A DNA stretch of 64,000 nt from assembly GCF_002482975.1 (NCBI RefSeq), contig NZ_DLHA01000045.1, positions 1-64,000 of the forward strand, read 5' to 3'. This document shows, piece by piece, positions 62,755 to 64,000 of this stretch (within the stretch, counting starts at the first letter, position 1; each line of letters begins with the position of its first letter). Under the pieces are notes generated by a model, which was not told where the DNA came from, ran no database searches, and saw only the letters and a list, made by a program, of their open reading frames with translations. A program made the translations under genes and the position numbers. This stretch comes from Flavobacterium sp. UBA7680. GTDB lineage: Bacteria > Bacteroidota > Bacteroidia > Flavobacteriales > Flavobacteriaceae.

Positions 62755-62805
62755 TGATTTTAGATAAAGTGAAAAATCTAAAATCTAAAATCAAAAATCT
62801 AAACT
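62755..62805. repeat. Inverted repeat of GATTTTAGAT type
   Basis: TTTTAGAT-type and ATCTAAAA-type tracts face each other between the methyltransferase and glycosyltransferase genes. Related tracts occur before obg and after the M3 peptidase gene. Confidence 0.55.
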
Positions 62806-62813
62806 TTTTTTTA

Positions 62814-63662
62814 ATGAAATATTACATCGTCATTCCCGCGCACAACGAGCAAGATTTAATTGGCCTGACTTTACAATCATTGGTTTCTCAGACTGTTTTA
62901 CCATCAAAAGTTGTGGTTGTAAATGACAATTCTACTGATAAAACAGAAGAAGTTGTTTTGAGTTTTGCAAAGGAAAATCCGTTTATTTCTGTAGTAAACA
63001 AAACTTCAGATGCGATTCACCTTCCAGGAAGTAAAGTAATTCAGGCTTTTCAAAAAGGTTTTGAAACTTTGGATTCTGATTACGATATTATTGTAAAGAT
63101 AGACGGCGATTTAATTTTTCCTTCTAATTATTTCGAAACTATAATTAAACATTTCGAATCCGATCCTAAAATCGGAATGGTGGGCGGATTTTGTTATATC
63201 GACAAAAACGGCGAATGGGTTCTTGAAAACCTAACCGATAAAGATCATATTCGCGGTGCTTTAAAAGCATATCGTGCGGCAACTTTTCAGCAAATTGGCG
63301 GTTTAAAACCTGCTATGGGCTGGGATACTGTAGATGAATTACTTTGTAAATATTACGATTGGAAAATTGTTACCGACGAATCTTTACATGTAAAGCATTT
63401 AAAGCCAACAGGCGCTAATTACAACAAAACAGCTCGTTATAAACAAGGCGAAGCTTTTTATACTTTAGGTTATGGTTTTTGGATCACGGCAATTGCTTCG
63501 GCAAAATTGGCGATGATGAAGAAAAAACCTTTCCTCTTTTTAGATTATATAAAAGGATTTTTGAAAGCTAAAAAAGCTAAAACTCCTTTATTAGTTACCT
63601 CTGAACAAGCTAAATTTATTAGAAATTACCGTTTACAAAAAATGAAACAAAAGCTTTTCTAG
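62814..63662 (+). CDS. Family 2 glycosyltransferase
   Basis: The 282-residue protein has the GT-A core VIPAHNEQDLIGLTLQSLVS, VVVVNDNSTDKT and the DGDLIFPSNYF metal site, followed by GALKAYRAATFQQIGGL. The frame extends upstream to 62730 through repeat sequence, but the domain begins right at the ATG at 62814. The acceptor is unknown. An MlaE-type permease gene follows 80 bases downstream. Confidence 0.88.
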   Translation: MKYYIVIPAHNEQDLIGLTLQSLVSQTVLPSKVVVVNDNSTDKTEEVVLSFAKENPFISVVNKTSDAIHLPGSKVIQAFQKGFETLDSDYDIIVKIDGDLIFPSNYFETIIKHFESDPKIGMVGGFCYIDKNGEWVLENLTDKDHIRGALKAYRAATFQQIGGLKPAMGWDTVDELLCKYYDWKIVTDESLHVKHLKPTGANYNKTARYKQGEAFYTLGYGFWITAIASAKLAMMKKKPFLFLDYIKGFLKAKKAKTPLLVTSEQAKFIRNYRLQKMKQKLF

Positions 63663-63742
63663 TTTTTTAAAACTTAAAAAACTGTAAAGTGAAACGGTAA
63701 ACTGTAAACTAATCCTTAATTTAGCCAATATTTGTAAAACTT

Positions 63743-64000
63743 ATGATGCTAATTCGTTATTTATCCCAAATAGGAAGATATTTTTTAATGCTTAAAGAAA
63801 TTTTCAATAAACAGACCAAATGGCCTGTTATGAAAAATTTGATTTTTAAAGAAATTGATGATTTAATTATTGACTCTCTTGGAATCGTTTGCTTTATATC
63901 TTTTTTTATTGGAGGAGTTGTTGCCATTCAAACGGCTTTAAACTTAACTAATCCTTTAATCCCAAAATATTTAATTGGTTTTGCTACACGTCAATCTGTA
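63743..64000 (+). CDS. MlaE-type ABC transporter permease (partial, cut by window end)
   Basis: The frame is open to the last base: MMLIRYLSQIGRYFLMLKEI at the start, then KEIDDLIIDSLGIVCFISFF and IGGVVAIQTALNL. This matches the N-terminal part of MlaE/YrbE permeases, which move phospholipids between the membranes with an ATPase (MlaF) and a substrate-binding MCE protein. Those genes would lie beyond the window. Two adjacent ATG codons (63743 and 63746) are both possible starts. Confidence 0.85.
   Translation, partial: MMLIRYLSQIGRYFLMLKEIFNKQTKWPVMKNLIFKEIDDLIIDSLGIVCFISFFIGGVVAIQTALNLTNPLIPKYLIGFATRQSV

Overview
The window comes from a Flavobacterium-like member of the Bacteroidota. The evidence is the low GC content, SusC/SusD-type and other TonB-dependent outer-membrane proteins, an S46 dipeptidyl peptidase, a very large alpha-2-macroglobulin, promoters of the TAnnTTTG type instead of TATAAT, weak or absent Shine-Dalgarno sequences, and many intergenic inverted repeats. 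I see no rRNA, tRNA, CRISPR array, transposase or integrase.

Layout. 1-7.2 kb: rpsL (S12, minus), an Omp85-type outer-membrane protein and an orphan SusC/SusD pair ending in a clear terminator. 7.2-15.3 kb: housekeeping genes (rRNA methyltransferase, rhomboid protease, rarA, a YjjG-type nucleotidase, radC, mpl) and small secreted proteins. 15.5-21.8 kb: a 2107-residue alpha-2-macroglobulin with a CAEQ thioester motif and an embedded TonB-plug-like segment. 22-29 kb: DPP7-like peptidase, a small barrel protein, obg, a CorC/HlyC-type membrane protein, adk and hpt. 29-38.4 kb: PQQ-type sugar dehydrogenase lipoprotein, TonB receptor, purK/purE and an M3 oligopeptidase.

39.1-49.5 kb, all minus strand, is the unusual region. 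Two tandem short peptides (56 and 58 aa, DUF1843-like, sharing a QGDLSAAL core) lie just upstream of a radical SAM/SPASM protein with an extra C-terminal zinc ribbon. A methyltransferase, a possible heme-oxygenase-like metalloprotein, an ATP-grasp protein, a family 2 glycosyltransferase and a PaaK-like adenylate-forming enzyme follow in tight order. Upstream lie an unknown 217-aa protein, a membrane-anchored protein with one heme motif and a DUF1842-like protein. Three of these transcripts share a conserved 5' leader hairpin. The 3' end of the neighbouring sanA-like gene is repeated in degenerate form 8.2 kb away, as if the cluster had been inserted there. I infer a peptide-modification or peptide-scaffolded biosynthetic system; its product cannot be predicted from sequence.

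49.8-55.8 kb: a GbsR/MarR-type regulator with a palindrome upstream of itself and again upstream of the next gene, followed by membrane proteins (one disrupted by two frameshifts), a DUF2071 protein, a fatty acid desaturase, a TIGR01777 oxidoreductase and an SRPBCC protein; this suggests a membrane or lipid regulon. 55.8-64 kb: repeats, DUF3781 protein, UbiA-like membrane protein, gcvP, a ketoacyl synthase III-like enzyme, a methyltransferase, a glycosyltransferase and the start of an MlaE-type permease cut by the window edge.
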